DNA from: an uncultured Alphaproteobacteria bacterium
Lineage (GTDB): Bacteria; Pseudomonadota; Alphaproteobacteria; Caulobacterales; Caulobacteraceae
Assembly: GCA_903822175.1 (NCBI GenBank)
Contig: CAIJOB010000013.1
Coordinates: 23,623-87,622 of the forward strand
DNA length: 64,000 bases
Direction: 5' to 3'
Of the stretch, positions 8,226-19,345 are shown piece after piece (position 1 is the first letter of the stretch; each line of letters starts with the position of its first letter). The notes under the pieces were generated by a model. That model was not told the origin of the DNA. It saw only the letters and a list, made by a program, of their open reading frames with translations, and did no database searches. The position numbers and the translations under genes are program-made.

Positions 8226-9512
8226 TCAGCGGTACTCGCGCGCGTCTCGCTCGGCGGCGCGGCCCAGCCGGTCGAGGAGCAGGTAGACGGCGACGACGAA
8301 GAAGCCGACCCCGGCCACGCCCGCGAGGCCGCCCACCAGCCGCGGACCAAACAAGCCGCTGCTCGCGCCAGCATGGGCGTAGGTCGCCCAGAAGATGCCA
8401 CCGCCGAAGAAGATCAGGCCCAGCGCCGCCAGCGCGATCAGGGTCAGGAGACCGCCTTCCGGACGTTCCGGCAGAGGCTGCACCATCGGGGCGTCGAACT
8501 CATAGGGCGTGGTGTCATCGATCAGCACCCGGTCGCGCTCGAAGGGCTCGCCGTCCTCGTAGCCGGCCTCGTCCTCGGCGGCGGGGTCTTCGACGCCGTC
8601 CGGCTCGCCGGGCGCGAAGAGGTCGCCCCGCTCAGCCGCCGCCTCTTCCGCGTCGTCCAGTTCGGGATGCGAGGTCCAGGTGGCGAGCGGCTTGACCTCG
8701 TCCTCAGGCTCGGGATCGGGGTCGGGCGCGCGCAGGAAGAAGGGCACCGGATCCTCGAAGGGCGCGGGCGCAGGTTCCGCCGCGACCTCCGAAGGCGCAG
8801 GCGTCTCGCCGGTCTCCTGAAAGATGGTGGAAAGCCGTGCGCTGACCGCCTCGGCGGCGACCTTGGCGGGGCCCAGCGCCTCTTCCTCTTCGGGCGCGAG
8901 CGGCGCGGGCGCGGGTTCGCCGTCGCGCAGCACCACCAGCTGGTCGCCTTCGACAACCGCGGTCACCTCCACAGGCGTCTGCAGGGGCACGACGCCCTCG
9001 GCATCGGTGTCCAGCAGGGGCTGCAGGATCGGGGTCGGCGCGGGCACCCAGGCCTCGCCGGGTGGCGTCAGGAACAGGGTCTTCTCGGCGGACCGGCGGC
9101 GGACCAGGGCGTCGATGACGATCCGCTCGCCGCCGACGTTGGCCTTGCGCCACAGTTCCATGGCGCAGGCGGCCTGGATCAACGCGCCCTCGTTCAGCCG
9201 CCGCAGCACGCCCGACTGATGGAAGCTGTCGAGGCCGATGTTGAAGGTGAAGGAGGCCAGCGCGTCGAACTGGTTCTGAGTGAGCGGCGTAAACACCGCC
9301 TCGTTCAGGGCGTGGGCGACACCGATCAGGTCGTAGAGCAGCAGGGCCTCGGCGTCGTCGGGCGAGACGCTGGCCCCCTCGCGCGCCGTCAGCGTATGGC
9401 CATGGCCGATCGTCCAGCGCCCATCGGGCAGCTGGGCGGCCGCTTGGCGGTAGCCCTCGAACCGCTTGATCAACTCGATCGCGGCTCGGGACACACGGTG
9501 ACGAGGCTGCAT
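8226..9512 (-). CDS. GH24 lysozyme-like muramidase with acidic linker and C-terminal membrane anchor
   Basis: The 428-residue protein has an N-terminal phage-type lysozyme domain (about residues 8-160). The catalytic Glu is in IKRFEGYR (Glu19), GHGHT follows, and NQFDALASFTFNIG is the conserved helix. The middle, about 170-345, is a Pro/Glu/Asp-rich low-complexity linker. Two hydrophobic segments follow near the C-terminus (LTLIALAALGLIFFGGGIFW and VAGVGFFVVAVYLLLDRLG). With no N-terminal signal, topology is not obvious: the lysozyme domain may be exported without cleavage or face the cytoplasm. The ATG at 9512 is preferred; an in-frame TTG at 9560 would add 16 residues. Confidence 0.82.
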   Translation of the reverse strand: MQPRHRVSRAAIELIKRFEGYRQAAAQLPDGRWTIGHGHTLTAREGASVSPDDAEALLLYDLIGVAHALNEAVFTPLTQNQFDALASFTFNIGLDSFHQSGVLRRLNEGALIQAACAMELWRKANVGGERIVIDALVRRRSAEKTLFLTPPGEAWVPAPTPILQPLLDTDAEGVVPLQTPVEVTAVVEGDQLVVLRDGEPAPAPLAPEEEEALGPAKVAAEAVSARLSTIFQETGETPAPSEVAAEPAPAPFEDPVPFFLRAPDPDPEPEDEVKPLATWTSHPELDDAEEAAAERGDLFAPGEPDGVEDPAAEDEAGYEDGEPFERDRVLIDDTTPYEFDAPMVQPLPERPEGGLLTLIALAALGLIFFGGGIFWATYAHAGASSGLFGPRLVGGLAGVAGVGFFVVAVYLLLDRLGRAAERDAREYR

Positions 9513-9599
9513 GCCCGTGGTGACCCAGTTTGACGCAACGCACAGAGGCGCCGGCTCCAACCGGCAAGTTCTGGGCCGAAAGACCTACTCTGCCAATCC

Positions 9600-11021
9600 T
9601 TACAACAGGATAAGCGCGGCAATTCCCAGAAGTGCGAGGAAACCGAAGAAGTCGGTCATGAAGGTGACCACCACCGACGACGAGACTGCGGGGTCGCGTC
9701 CGAGCCGCTCCAGCACGATGGGGGCGAGGATGCCCCCCAACGCGGCGACGAACAGATTGGCGATGATCGCCAGGAAGACCACCAGCGACAGCTTGAAGTC
9801 GTGCAGCCAGAGGAACAGGCCCGCGCCCAGCATGAAGCCGATGGCGGCGCCGTTCAGCAGGCCGACGATCAGCTCACGGGCGATGATGCGGACGGCGTTG
9901 GCGGCGTTCAGCTCCTTGGTGGCGATGGCGCGCACGGCCACCGTCAGGGCCTGGGTGCCGGCGTTGCCGCCCAGGGACGAGACGATCGGCAGCAGCATCA
10001 CCAGGACCGCGATCTTGGCGATCATCGGCTGGAACGGGCCGATCACGGTCACGGCGATCGCCTCGGTCGCCAGGTTGACCACCAGCCAGGGCAGGCGCGA
10101 GCGGACGATGCCCAGGAAACCCGCGTCGCGGCCCGCGTCGGACACACCGGCCAGCGCCAGGATATCCTCCTCGGTTTCTTCCTGGATGACGCCGACGATG
10201 TCATCGACGGTGATCTGGCCGACCAGCCGGCCGCCGGCCTCGACAACCGGCGCCGAGATCAGCCGGTACTTGTCGAAGATGTAGGCCACCTCTTCCTGGT
10301 CCATATCGACCGGGATCTCCGTGACCTGCTCCATGATCTGGGCGAGCGGGGTGTCGCGCGACGCGCGCAGCAGGTGGCTGACCGGGCAGGCGCCCACCGG
10401 CTTGTAAGACGGGTCCACCACATAGACGTCGAAGAATAGCTCCGGCAGCTCCTCGCCCTCGCGGCGCAGGTAGTCGATGGCGTGGCCGACGGTCCAGAAC
10501 TGCGGCGCGGCCACCACCTCGCGCTGCATCAGCCGCCCGGCGGTCTCGTCCTCATAGGCCAGCGTGGTCTCGATCGCCGCCCGCTCGGTCTCGGGCATCG
10601 CGGCCAGCACCTGGGCCCGCTTGTCGGCCTCCAGGTCGTCGACGACGTCGGCAGCGTCGTCGCTCTCCATCTCGCCAAGCGCCTTGGCCAGGACCTGGCT
10701 GGGCACGTGCTCGAGGATCTCTTCGCGGATCTCGTCGTCGAGTTCGGTCAGCACCTCGCCGAGGATCTCGGGGTCCAGGTGCGGGACCAGCTCCTCGCGG
10801 TCATCCGCCGAGAGGAAGCCCATCAGGTCGGCGACGTCGGCCGGGTGCAGGGCGCCCAGCAGCTCGCGCAGGCGCTCGGTGTCCCCGCGGTCGAGCGCGT
10901 CGACCACCATCGGGACGTAGGCCGGATTTAGGGAATAGTCCTCGCCAAGCGCGAGGTCTTCCAGGTCCTCTTCGTCCTCAGGTCGCGACTTCAGCTCAAG
11001 GTCGTCCGTTTCACGGCTCAT
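9600..11021 (-). CDS. mgtE: MgtE magnesium transporter
   Basis: The 473-residue protein has the full MgtE architecture. An acidic N-domain (about 30-150; ALHPADVADLMGFL, MESDDAADVVDDL) is followed by tandem CBS domains (about 155-280; IMEQVTEIPVDMDQEEVAYI). Five transmembrane helices lie from about 300, including GGNAGTQALTVAVRAIA in the pore-lining region. It is a Mg2+-gated channel for magnesium uptake in the inner membrane, with the cytosolic N and CBS domains sensing Mg2+. The ATG is preceded by a GGGAGG-like ribosome site. No magnesium riboswitch was seen in the 64 bases before the tRNA gene. Confidence 0.95.
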   Translation of the reverse strand: MSRETDDLELKSRPEDEEDLEDLALGEDYSLNPAYVPMVVDALDRGDTERLRELLGALHPADVADLMGFLSADDREELVPHLDPEILGEVLTELDDEIREEILEHVPSQVLAKALGEMESDDAADVVDDLEADKRAQVLAAMPETERAAIETTLAYEDETAGRLMQREVVAAPQFWTVGHAIDYLRREGEELPELFFDVYVVDPSYKPVGACPVSHLLRASRDTPLAQIMEQVTEIPVDMDQEEVAYIFDKYRLISAPVVEAGGRLVGQITVDDIVGVIQEETEEDILALAGVSDAGRDAGFLGIVRSRLPWLVVNLATEAIAVTVIGPFQPMIAKIAVLVMLLPIVSSLGGNAGTQALTVAVRAIATKELNAANAVRIIARELIVGLLNGAAIGFMLGAGLFLWLHDFKLSLVVFLAIIANLFVAALGGILAPIVLERLGRDPAVSSSVVVTFMTDFFGFLALLGIAALILL

Positions 11022-11085
11022 CCGGACCTCCCTTGGCTTATTTCGAAGCGCGATTTTCCTGAGGGTTGTTAGGACCTTGTTTCAC

Positions 11086-11170
11086 TGGTGCGGTCGAGAA
11101 GACTCGAACTTCCACGGGTTGCCCCACAGCGACCTCAACGCTGCGCGTCTACCAATTCCGCCACGACCGC
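11086..11170 (-). tRNA. tRNA-Leu (anticodon GAG)
   Basis: Read on the minus strand the gene begins GCGGTCGTGGCGGAATTGGT and ends in the matching CGACCGC, then A and an encoded CCA (11086-11088). The acceptor stem is a perfect 7 bp. The D-loop contains GGTAGACGC, the anticodon loop TTGAGGT carries GAG (11134-11136), there is a long class II variable arm, and the T-loop is GTTCGAGTC. The length of 85 bases with CCA fits tRNA-Leu. Confidence 0.96.
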
Positions 11171-11257
11171 TCGTGGTGAGCCGCGGGGGGTAGCAAACGG
11201 CGGAGGCTTTGTGAAGGGCGGGAAGCAACGCCCTGCCCGATCAGGCGAATTGGCTGC

Positions 11258-11509
11258 CTACTGGCCGCCGGCCATGAAGTCGTAGACGTTGGCCTCACGG
11301 GTCACGGCGATGGAGATTTTCTCGTCGTTGATCTGGATTTCGCCGCGGGCGATCGGGTGGTTGTTGGCGAGGATCCAGACCTCGTCATTCACCTGGGTGT
11401 CCAGCGGGATCACCGCGCCGCGGCCCATGCGCAGCAGCTGCTGCATGGGGAGCGTCGAGCGCCCCAGCACCACCTGAATCTCGACATTGACGGCCTTGAC
11501 CTGGCTCAC
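11258..11509 (-). CDS. fliN: FliN/SpoA-type flagellar motor switch protein, short form
   Basis: The 83-residue product consists of little more than one SpoA (FliN/FliM C-terminal) domain: [20 protein letters not shown], then [10 protein letters not shown] and [15 protein letters not shown]. FliN forms the lower part of the C-ring and binds CheY-P or FliH. The start is the GTG at 11509, giving [12 protein letters not shown] longer reading frame exists upstream but its residues look unrelated. Typical FliN proteins have an N-terminal extension of 30 or more residues that is missing here. The gene is divergent from lipB, away from other flagellar genes, so it could also be a second, non-canonical SpoA protein. 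Confidence 0.75.
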   Translation of the reverse strand: MSQVKAVNVEIQVVLGRSTLPMQQLLRMGRGAVIPLDTQVNDEVWILANNHPIARGEIQINDEKISIAVTREANVYDFMAGGQ

Positions 11510-11590
11510 GGATGTACGCCCCAAGAAACTCTGCAGACTCTCAACCCGGGCTTTGCGCTTCGCAGGCCCAGCGCCCACATTGGCGGTGAC

Positions 11591-12316
11591 ATGCTTGACC
11601 GGGTGTTAAATCCAGCGACGAAAGCCCCGATTTTCGGGCGCGACGACGCTTTGCCGGCGGGCTGGGCGGTTTCGGCCGCGCCGGTGGCCTATCCAGACGC
11701 GGTGGCGGCCATGGAAGCCCGTGCCGCCGCGATCGCCGAGGGCCGCGCCGGCGAGGTCGTCTGGCTGCTGGAGCACCCGCCCCTCTACACCGCCGGCGTC
11801 TCGGCGAAGCCCGGCGATCTGCTGGAGCCGGAGCGGTTTCCGGTGTTCGAAAGCGGCCGCGGCGGCCAGTTCACCTATCACGGCCCCGGCCAGCGGGTGG
11901 CCTATGTGATGCTCGACCTGACGAAGCGGGATCGCGACGTGCGCGCCTTCGTCGCAGCCCTGGAGGCCTGGGTGATCGGAGCGCTCGGGCGGTTCAACGT
12001 CGTGGGCGAGGTCCGCCCGGGCCGGGTCGGCGTCTGGGTAGAGCGGCGGCAGGCCGGAGAGCCGGCCCGCGAGGACAAGATCGCCGCCATCGGCGTGAAG
12101 CTGCGCCGCTGGGTCTCCTTCCATGGCGTCTCGCTGAATGTCGAGCCGGAACTGGGCCATTTCAGCGGTATCGTGCCCTGCGGGGTCACCGATCATGGCG
12201 TCACCAGCCTGGTCGATCTGGGCTTGCCGGTGACCATGGACGAGGCCGACGCCGCCCTGCGCGCCAGCTTCGAAGCCGTGTTCGGACCGGTCGCGGACAC
12301 CACGCCGCTCGCTTAA
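11591..12316 (+). CDS. lipB: Octanoyltransferase LipB
   Basis: The 241-residue enzyme transfers octanoyl groups from acyl carrier protein to lipoyl domains of 2-oxoacid dehydrogenases and GcvH, the first step of lipoate assembly before LipA. The motifs present are [15 protein letters not shown] (residues 91-105), [12 protein letters not shown] with catalytic Lys170, and [17 protein letters not shown] with catalytic Cys197. The ATG at 11591 is chosen by alignment of the conserved N-terminal region with the family. It lies 81 bases from the divergent FliN-type start. Confidence 0.95.
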   Translation: MLDRVLNPATKAPIFGRDDALPAGWAVSAAPVAYPDAVAAMEARAAAIAEGRAGEVVWLLEHPPLYTAGVSAKPGDLLEPERFPVFESGRGGQFTYHGPGQRVAYVMLDLTKRDRDVRAFVAALEAWVIGALGRFNVVGEVRPGRVGVWVERRQAGEPAREDKIAAIGVKLRRWVSFHGVSLNVEPELGHFSGIVPCGVTDHGVTSLVDLGLPVTMDEADAALRASFEAVFGPVADTTPLA

Positions 12317-12358
12317 GCAGGCTTCACGAAGCTCGCCTTCGATGCGATGGGAGGGCCA

Positions 12359-13351
<993 letters not shown>

Positions 13352-13412
13352 GCCGTTTGACGGCGCTTGCGCGAGGCGCATTGTAGCCCCGGGTAGTCCT
13401 CGGGGGTGATGC

Positions 13413-15485
13413 GTGAAGGCTTTGACATTCGGCGTGCTGATCGGCGCGCTGGCCGTGCTGGCGGGGCCTGCATCGGCTGCTAAGGCACCGACCATCACCC
13501 AGTCGCTGGAGATGGTGTCCTACGGGTCGCCGAAGATCTCGCCGGATGGCCGCAAGGTCGTGTTCGAAGAGACCACCACCAACTGGGAAACCAACGCGTT
13601 TGAGACCTCGCTGTGGCTGGCCGACGTGGCCAGCGGCCAGAAGCGGCGCCTGACGCTGGCGGTGAAGTCGTCGGGCGACGCGGCCTGGTCGCCGGACGGC
13701 AAGTGGATCGCCTTCCTCTCCGACCGCCCGGGGCCGCTCGCCAAGTCGCCGGTCGACAGGCGCCAGCTCTACGTCATGCCCGCAGACGGCGGCGAGGCGC
13801 AGCAGCTGGGTGTCTTCGAAAAGGGCGCCAACGCCTTCGACTGGGCGCCGGATTCCAAGAGCCTGGCCGTGGCCGCCGAGACGCCCGAGCCCAAGGCCAT
13901 GAAGGACCGCAAGGAGACCTTCGGCGACTACCACGTGATCCATGCCGACTATGGGATGGTGCAGCTGTGGCGTGTGGCCCTGCCCGCCGTCGACGCCATC
14001 GGACGCGTGGGGCCGGTTGGCCCGCCGACGCCGATCACCCACAGCGAGACCTTCAGCGTCGACGGCTTCGCCTTCTCGCCCGACGGCAAGACCATCGCCT
14101 TTTCGGCGCAGCGCGACCCCGACCTGATCTCGGCCTTCACCAGCGCGATCTACACGGTCAGCCTGGCCGATGGGGCGGTGAAAAAGATCGTCGATGCGCC
14201 CGGGCCCAACGTCGACCCGCACTGGTCGCCGGACGGATCGCAGATCGCCTTCCGCGCCGCGCCGGGGGCCAAATACTTCTTCTACGCCAACCAGAAGATC
14301 GTCGTGGTGGCCGCAGGCGGCGGGCCGGTGAAGGTGGTCGATCCGACCTTTGACGAGGACGCGGCCATCCTGCGCTGGGCGCCGGAGGGGATCTATTTCG
14401 CGGGCCGCCATGGGACCGATGCCGGCCTGTATCTCGCCGATCCGGCCGCGCTCACCTTCCGCGCCATCGCGCTTCCCGGCTCCGAGATCGCGGCGCGGTT
14501 CAGCTTCTCCGATGACTTCAAGCACGTGGCCTACGCCGGCGCCGGCGCGAACCGGTTCACCGAGATCTACGCCGCGAATCTGCCGGCCGGCGCGCCTGCG
14601 CAGCTGACTCACGGCGGCGACCAGTTCTCAGGGATGGCCATCTCCAAGCGCGAGCTGGTGCAGTGGAAATCCGGCGACGGGGCGCAGGTCGAGGGCGTGC
14701 TCTACAAGCCCGCAGACTTCGATCCGCACCGCAAATACCCGTTGCTGGTGGTGATCCACGGCGGTCCCACCGGCATCGACATCCCGGCGCTCGGCCCCGA
14801 CCGCTACTATCCGATCGAGCGGTTCGTGGAGAAGGGTGCGCTGGTGCTGCGGCCCAACTACCGGGGTTCAGCGGGCTACGGCGAGAAGTTCAGGTCGCTG
14901 AACGTGCGCAACCTCGGCGTCGGGGACTACGCCGACGTGATCTCCGGCGTGGATTCCCTGATCGCCAAAGGCTTCGTCGACAAGGACAAGGTCGGCGCCA
15001 TGGGCTGGAGCGAGGGCGGCTATATCTCGGCCTTCATCACCACCTCGTCGGACCGGTTCAAGGCGGTCTCAGTGGGCGCCGGCATCAGCGACTGGATGAC
15101 CTACTACGCCAATACCGACATCACGCCGTTCACCGTTCAGTATCTGAAGGCGACACCGTGGGACGATCCGAAGATCTACGCCAAGACCTCGCCGATCACC
15201 TACATCGCGCACGCCAAGACCCCGACGCTGATCCAGCAGGGCGGCGCCGACCGGCGCGTGCCGGTGGCCGACAGCTACGAGCTGCGCCAGGCGCTGGAGG
15301 ACAAGGGCGTGCCGGTGAAGATGGTGCTCTATGACGGCTTTGGTCATCCCATCAACAAGCCCAAGCAGCAGCGCGCGGTAATGGAGGAGAACGAGAACTG
15401 GTTCGGCCACTACATCTTCGGCGAACCGCTGGCGGCGGCGCTGACGCCGGACGTTCCGGCTAAGGGAGCGAAAGCGCCGGATTGA
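13413..15485 (+). CDS. S9 family serine peptidase (acylaminoacyl-peptidase/DPP-like)
   Basis: The 690-residue secreted peptidase starts at GTG 13413 with a signal peptide (MKALTFGVLIGALAVLAG). Residues about 35-410 form a WD40-like beta-propeller with repeated ISPDGRKV, WSPDGKWIAFLSD and WSPDGSQIAF blades. The alpha/beta-hydrolase domain follows, with GWSEGGY (Ser533), the acid in GGADRRVPV and the His in GFGHP. Such enzymes cleave short peptides, often after proline or from acylated N-termini, in the periplasm. The 3' end overlaps the convergent DUF805 gene by 26 bases. Confidence 0.93.
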   Translation: MKALTFGVLIGALAVLAGPASAAKAPTITQSLEMVSYGSPKISPDGRKVVFEETTTNWETNAFETSLWLADVASGQKRRLTLAVKSSGDAAWSPDGKWIAFLSDRPGPLAKSPVDRRQLYVMPADGGEAQQLGVFEKGANAFDWAPDSKSLAVAAETPEPKAMKDRKETFGDYHVIHADYGMVQLWRVALPAVDAIGRVGPVGPPTPITHSETFSVDGFAFSPDGKTIAFSAQRDPDLISAFTSAIYTVSLADGAVKKIVDAPGPNVDPHWSPDGSQIAFRAAPGAKYFFYANQKIVVVAAGGGPVKVVDPTFDEDAAILRWAPEGIYFAGRHGTDAGLYLADPAALTFRAIALPGSEIAARFSFSDDFKHVAYAGAGANRFTEIYAANLPAGAPAQLTHGGDQFSGMAISKRELVQWKSGDGAQVEGVLYKPADFDPHRKYPLLVVIHGGPTGIDIPALGPDRYYPIERFVEKGALVLRPNYRGSAGYGEKFRSLNVRNLGVGDYADVISGVDSLIAKGFVDKDKVGAMGWSEGGYISAFITTSSDRFKAVSVGAGISDWMTYYANTDITPFTVQYLKATPWDDPKIYAKTSPITYIAHAKTPTLIQQGGADRRVPVADSYELRQALEDKGVPVKMVLYDGFGHPINKPKQQRAVMEENENWFGHYIFGEPLAAALTPDVPAKGAKAPD

Positions 15486-15870
15486 GCGGGTTTGGGCCGT
15501 AGCGGTTGGTCCCGGCCTCGCCCGGCATGGCGCCCAGGTCCACGCCGGCCCAGATCAGGACGAGCGTGAAGAAGAAGTCGAAGAAGCTGTCGGGGCGCGG
15601 CCAGACCGCGAGGATCGCGACCAGCACCAGGGCCGCCCACCAGCCCGAGCGTCCGCGGTCGTGCAGGCGCTTCGAGAGTACGCAGGCGCCGCAATAGAAC
15701 AGCGGCGGATAGACGAACCAGCCGGTGATCCAGTGCAGGGTCGCGCCGGCCACCGCCTCGTAGAAGATCAGCACGATCAGCAGGGTCGCCGCGGCGATCA
15801 GCGACGGCATGCGCGCCGCCCGGCCATTGGCCGAGAAGAACAGCTCGCTCCAGTCGGTCTGGCCGTTCAT
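15460..15870 (-). CDS. DUF805 family membrane protein
   Basis: The 136-residue integral membrane protein has the DUF805 layout: a soluble start (DWSELFFSANGRAARM), about four hydrophobic segments and the diagnostic loop SKRLHDRGRSGWWA, ending in TNRYGPNP. DUF805 proteins are common small membrane proteins with no defined role. The gene converges with the S9 peptidase gene and the two share 26 bases at their 3' ends. Confidence 0.88.
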   Translation of the reverse strand: MNGQTDWSELFFSANGRAARMPSLIAAATLLIVLIFYEAVAGATLHWITGWFVYPPLFYCGACVLSKRLHDRGRSGWWAALVLVAILAVWPRPDSFFDFFFTLVLIWAGVDLGAMPGEAGTNRYGPNPLNPALSLP

Positions 15871-15916
15871 GGCGCCCTCAGAGATTCTTGGCTGCGAGCA
15901 TAGCCCGCGCCGGCGA

Positions 15917-17893
<1,977 letters not shown>

Positions 17894-17940
17894 TAAGCCC
17901 GTTCTTCCGAAGCAGCGGCCGGGACCTTAGATTGGCCCGC

Positions 17941-18435
17941 ATGAGCACGCCACAACTCTCCCCATCCGGTTTCGACCTGACCCCGCCTACCCCAGAGGAA
18001 CGCAAGGCCCTGGAGGCCGCGCTGACCCGTGAAGAGGCCGAGGTCCTGCTGCATCACGGCACCGAGGCGCCGTTCTGCGGCGGGCTTTTGGACCAGAAGG
18101 ACAGCGGAATCTACTGCTGCCGCCTCTGCGGCCTGCCGCTGTTCGAGCACAAGACCAAGTTCGAGAGCGGCACCGGCTGGCCTAGCTTCTGGGCCCCGGT
18201 GGACGAGACGCACGTCAAGGCGATCGAGGACCGCTCCTACGGCATGCTGCGCGTCGAGACGACCTGCGCCCGCTGCGGCAGCCATCAGGGCCACGTGTTC
18301 CCCGATGGCCCGCCACCGACCCGCCTGCGTTACTGCATCAATTCGGTGAGCCTGGAGTTCGTCCCCTACGGCGCGCCCCTGCCCGACCGCCTGGGCCGCG
18401 GCGAGGGTGTCGCCAAGGCCATCGAGAAAGCCTAG
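17941..18435 (+). CDS. msrB: Peptide-methionine (R)-S-oxide reductase MsrB
   Basis: The 164-residue enzyme reduces methionine-R-sulfoxide in proteins. The catalytic Cys is in RYCINSVSLEF (Cys132). The zinc site has the pairs Cys60/Cys63 (CRLC) and Cys109/Cys112 (CARC). The segment FESGTGWPSFW is diagnostic. No signal peptide is present, so it is cytoplasmic. The ATG at 17941 lies after the divergent pccA start; an in-frame codon at 17884 would overlap pccA and is not needed. Its last 4 bases overlap the 3' end of the convergent SRPBCC gene. Confidence 0.95.
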   Translation: MSTPQLSPSGFDLTPPTPEERKALEAALTREEAEVLLHHGTEAPFCGGLLDQKDSGIYCCRLCGLPLFEHKTKFESGTGWPSFWAPVDETHVKAIEDRSYGMLRVETTCARCGSHQGHVFPDGPPPTRLRYCINSVSLEFVPYGAPLPDRLGRGEGVAKAIEKA

Positions 18436-18911
18436 CGCCCGGCCAACAGGGCTTCCAGCTTGGTGAGCTGACCTTCGTGGCCGGCGCGGGCGCGCTCGGT
18501 CCAGACGTCGTCGTGCATGGCGTCGAAGGTCAGGACCATCCGCACCTCGCCGCCGGCCGCCTCCAGTTCCACCACCGTCTCGACGTCATAGGGCGCAACG
18601 CCCGGCACGAAGTCGGTCAGCGTCGTATAGGCGAGCCGGCGGGGCGGCTCGACGGCGGTGTAGCTGACCTTGGCCTCCGTGGAGAGCGGCATGCCGACCT
18701 GCTTCATGAACGCGACCTGCTCCGGCGCCGTGGCGGTCATCAGATAGGCGAGCGCGCCGCCCGGCCGCAGATCCAGGTCGCGCACCGTCACCGAGAACCC
18801 CTCAGGACCCCACCAGGATTCGATTCCCCCCTTGGTGGTCCAGAGCGCCCAGACCTCTTCGAGCCCTGCCCGGTAGCTGCGTTCGATCGTCAGTCTGCGC
18901 CGCGTGGTCAT
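18432..18911 (-). CDS. SRPBCC (AHSA1-like) domain protein, coupled to an ArsR regulator
   Basis: The 159-residue protein has the START/Bet v1-like fold signature of the AHSA1 group: TIERSYRAGLEEVWALWTT, ESWWGPEGFSV, DLRPGGALAYLM and a C-terminal GHEGQLTKLEALLAG. Such proteins bind small hydrophobic ligands; no substrate is known. Its ATG overlaps the stop of the upstream ArsR gene (ATGA, 18908-18911), so the two are co-translated. A second, separate ArsR-SRPBCC pair occurs at 36216-37063. Confidence 0.85.
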   Translation of the reverse strand: MTTRRRLTIERSYRAGLEEVWALWTTKGGIESWWGPEGFSVTVRDLDLRPGGALAYLMTATAPEQVAFMKQVGMPLSTEAKVSYTAVEPPRRLAYTTLTDFVPGVAPYDVETVVELEAAGGEVRMVLTFDAMHDDVWTERARAGHEGQLTKLEALLAGR

Positions 18912-19258
18912 TGGTCGGTCTCCCCAGGGTCGGCCGCGTCCGCGGCATGACGGCGCGCCAGTTCGGCGCCGAAACGGTCGAGGCGGCCCTCCCAGAGCCG
19001 GCGATAGCCGCGCGCCCAGGCGTCGAGCTCGGCGAAGGGCTCGGGCCGGAGCGCATAGATCCGCCGCTGGCCCTCCGGCCGCATGCTCACCACGCCGGCC
19101 TCGTGCAGGATCCGCAGATGCCGTGAGACGCCCGACTGGCGGATGTCCACCCGCTCGACGAGGTCGCCCACCGCGCATTCGCCCAGCTTCATCGCCTCGA
19201 CGATCCGCAGGCGGGTCGGGTCGGACAAGGCCTGGAAAAACGCTATCTGTATATCCAT
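18908..19258 (-). CDS. ArsR-family winged-helix repressor
   Basis: The 116-residue regulator has the ArsR winged helix: AFFQALSDPTRLRIVEAM, then VGDLVERVDIRQSGVSRHL as the recognition region, then RIYALRPEPFAELDAW. The metal-binding ELCVCDL motif of true ArsR/SmtB sensors is absent (the position reads GECAVGDL), so it is probably not a metal sensor. It belongs to the subgroup that is coupled to SRPBCC genes. An inverted repeat lies directly upstream of its ATG (19261-19280), so autorepression of the pair is likely. Confidence 0.88.
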   Translation of the reverse strand: MDIQIAFFQALSDPTRLRIVEAMKLGECAVGDLVERVDIRQSGVSRHLRILHEAGVVSMRPEGQRRIYALRPEPFAELDAWARGYRRLWEGRLDRFGAELARRHAADAADPGETDQ

Positions 19259-19260
19259 GT

Positions 19261-19280
19261 ATATACACTAATATGTATAT
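19261..19280 (-). promoter_or_regulatory. Candidate ArsR operator
   Basis: ATATACA (19261-19267) and TGTATAT (19274-19280) form a perfect 7-bp inverted repeat with a 6-base spacer. It begins 3 bases from the ArsR start codon in an AT-rich patch. Binding there would block initiation of the ArsR-SRPBCC pair. Confidence 0.5.
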
Positions 19281-19345
19281 ATCAGACAGTCAAATCCCGC
19301 CGCTCGCGGGGGCGCGGGCGGCGGGATCAGTAGACCGGCGTTGAC

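Noticed and set aside
7950..9533. 527-codon plus-strand frame opposite the lysozyme and ivd genes
   Set aside because: It spans two well-supported minus-strand genes and its product is low-complexity Gly/Arg-rich shadow sequence.
18908..19258. Arsenic or metal-sensing ArsR
   Set aside because: The metal-binding Cys motif is absent and no arsenic genes are nearby.
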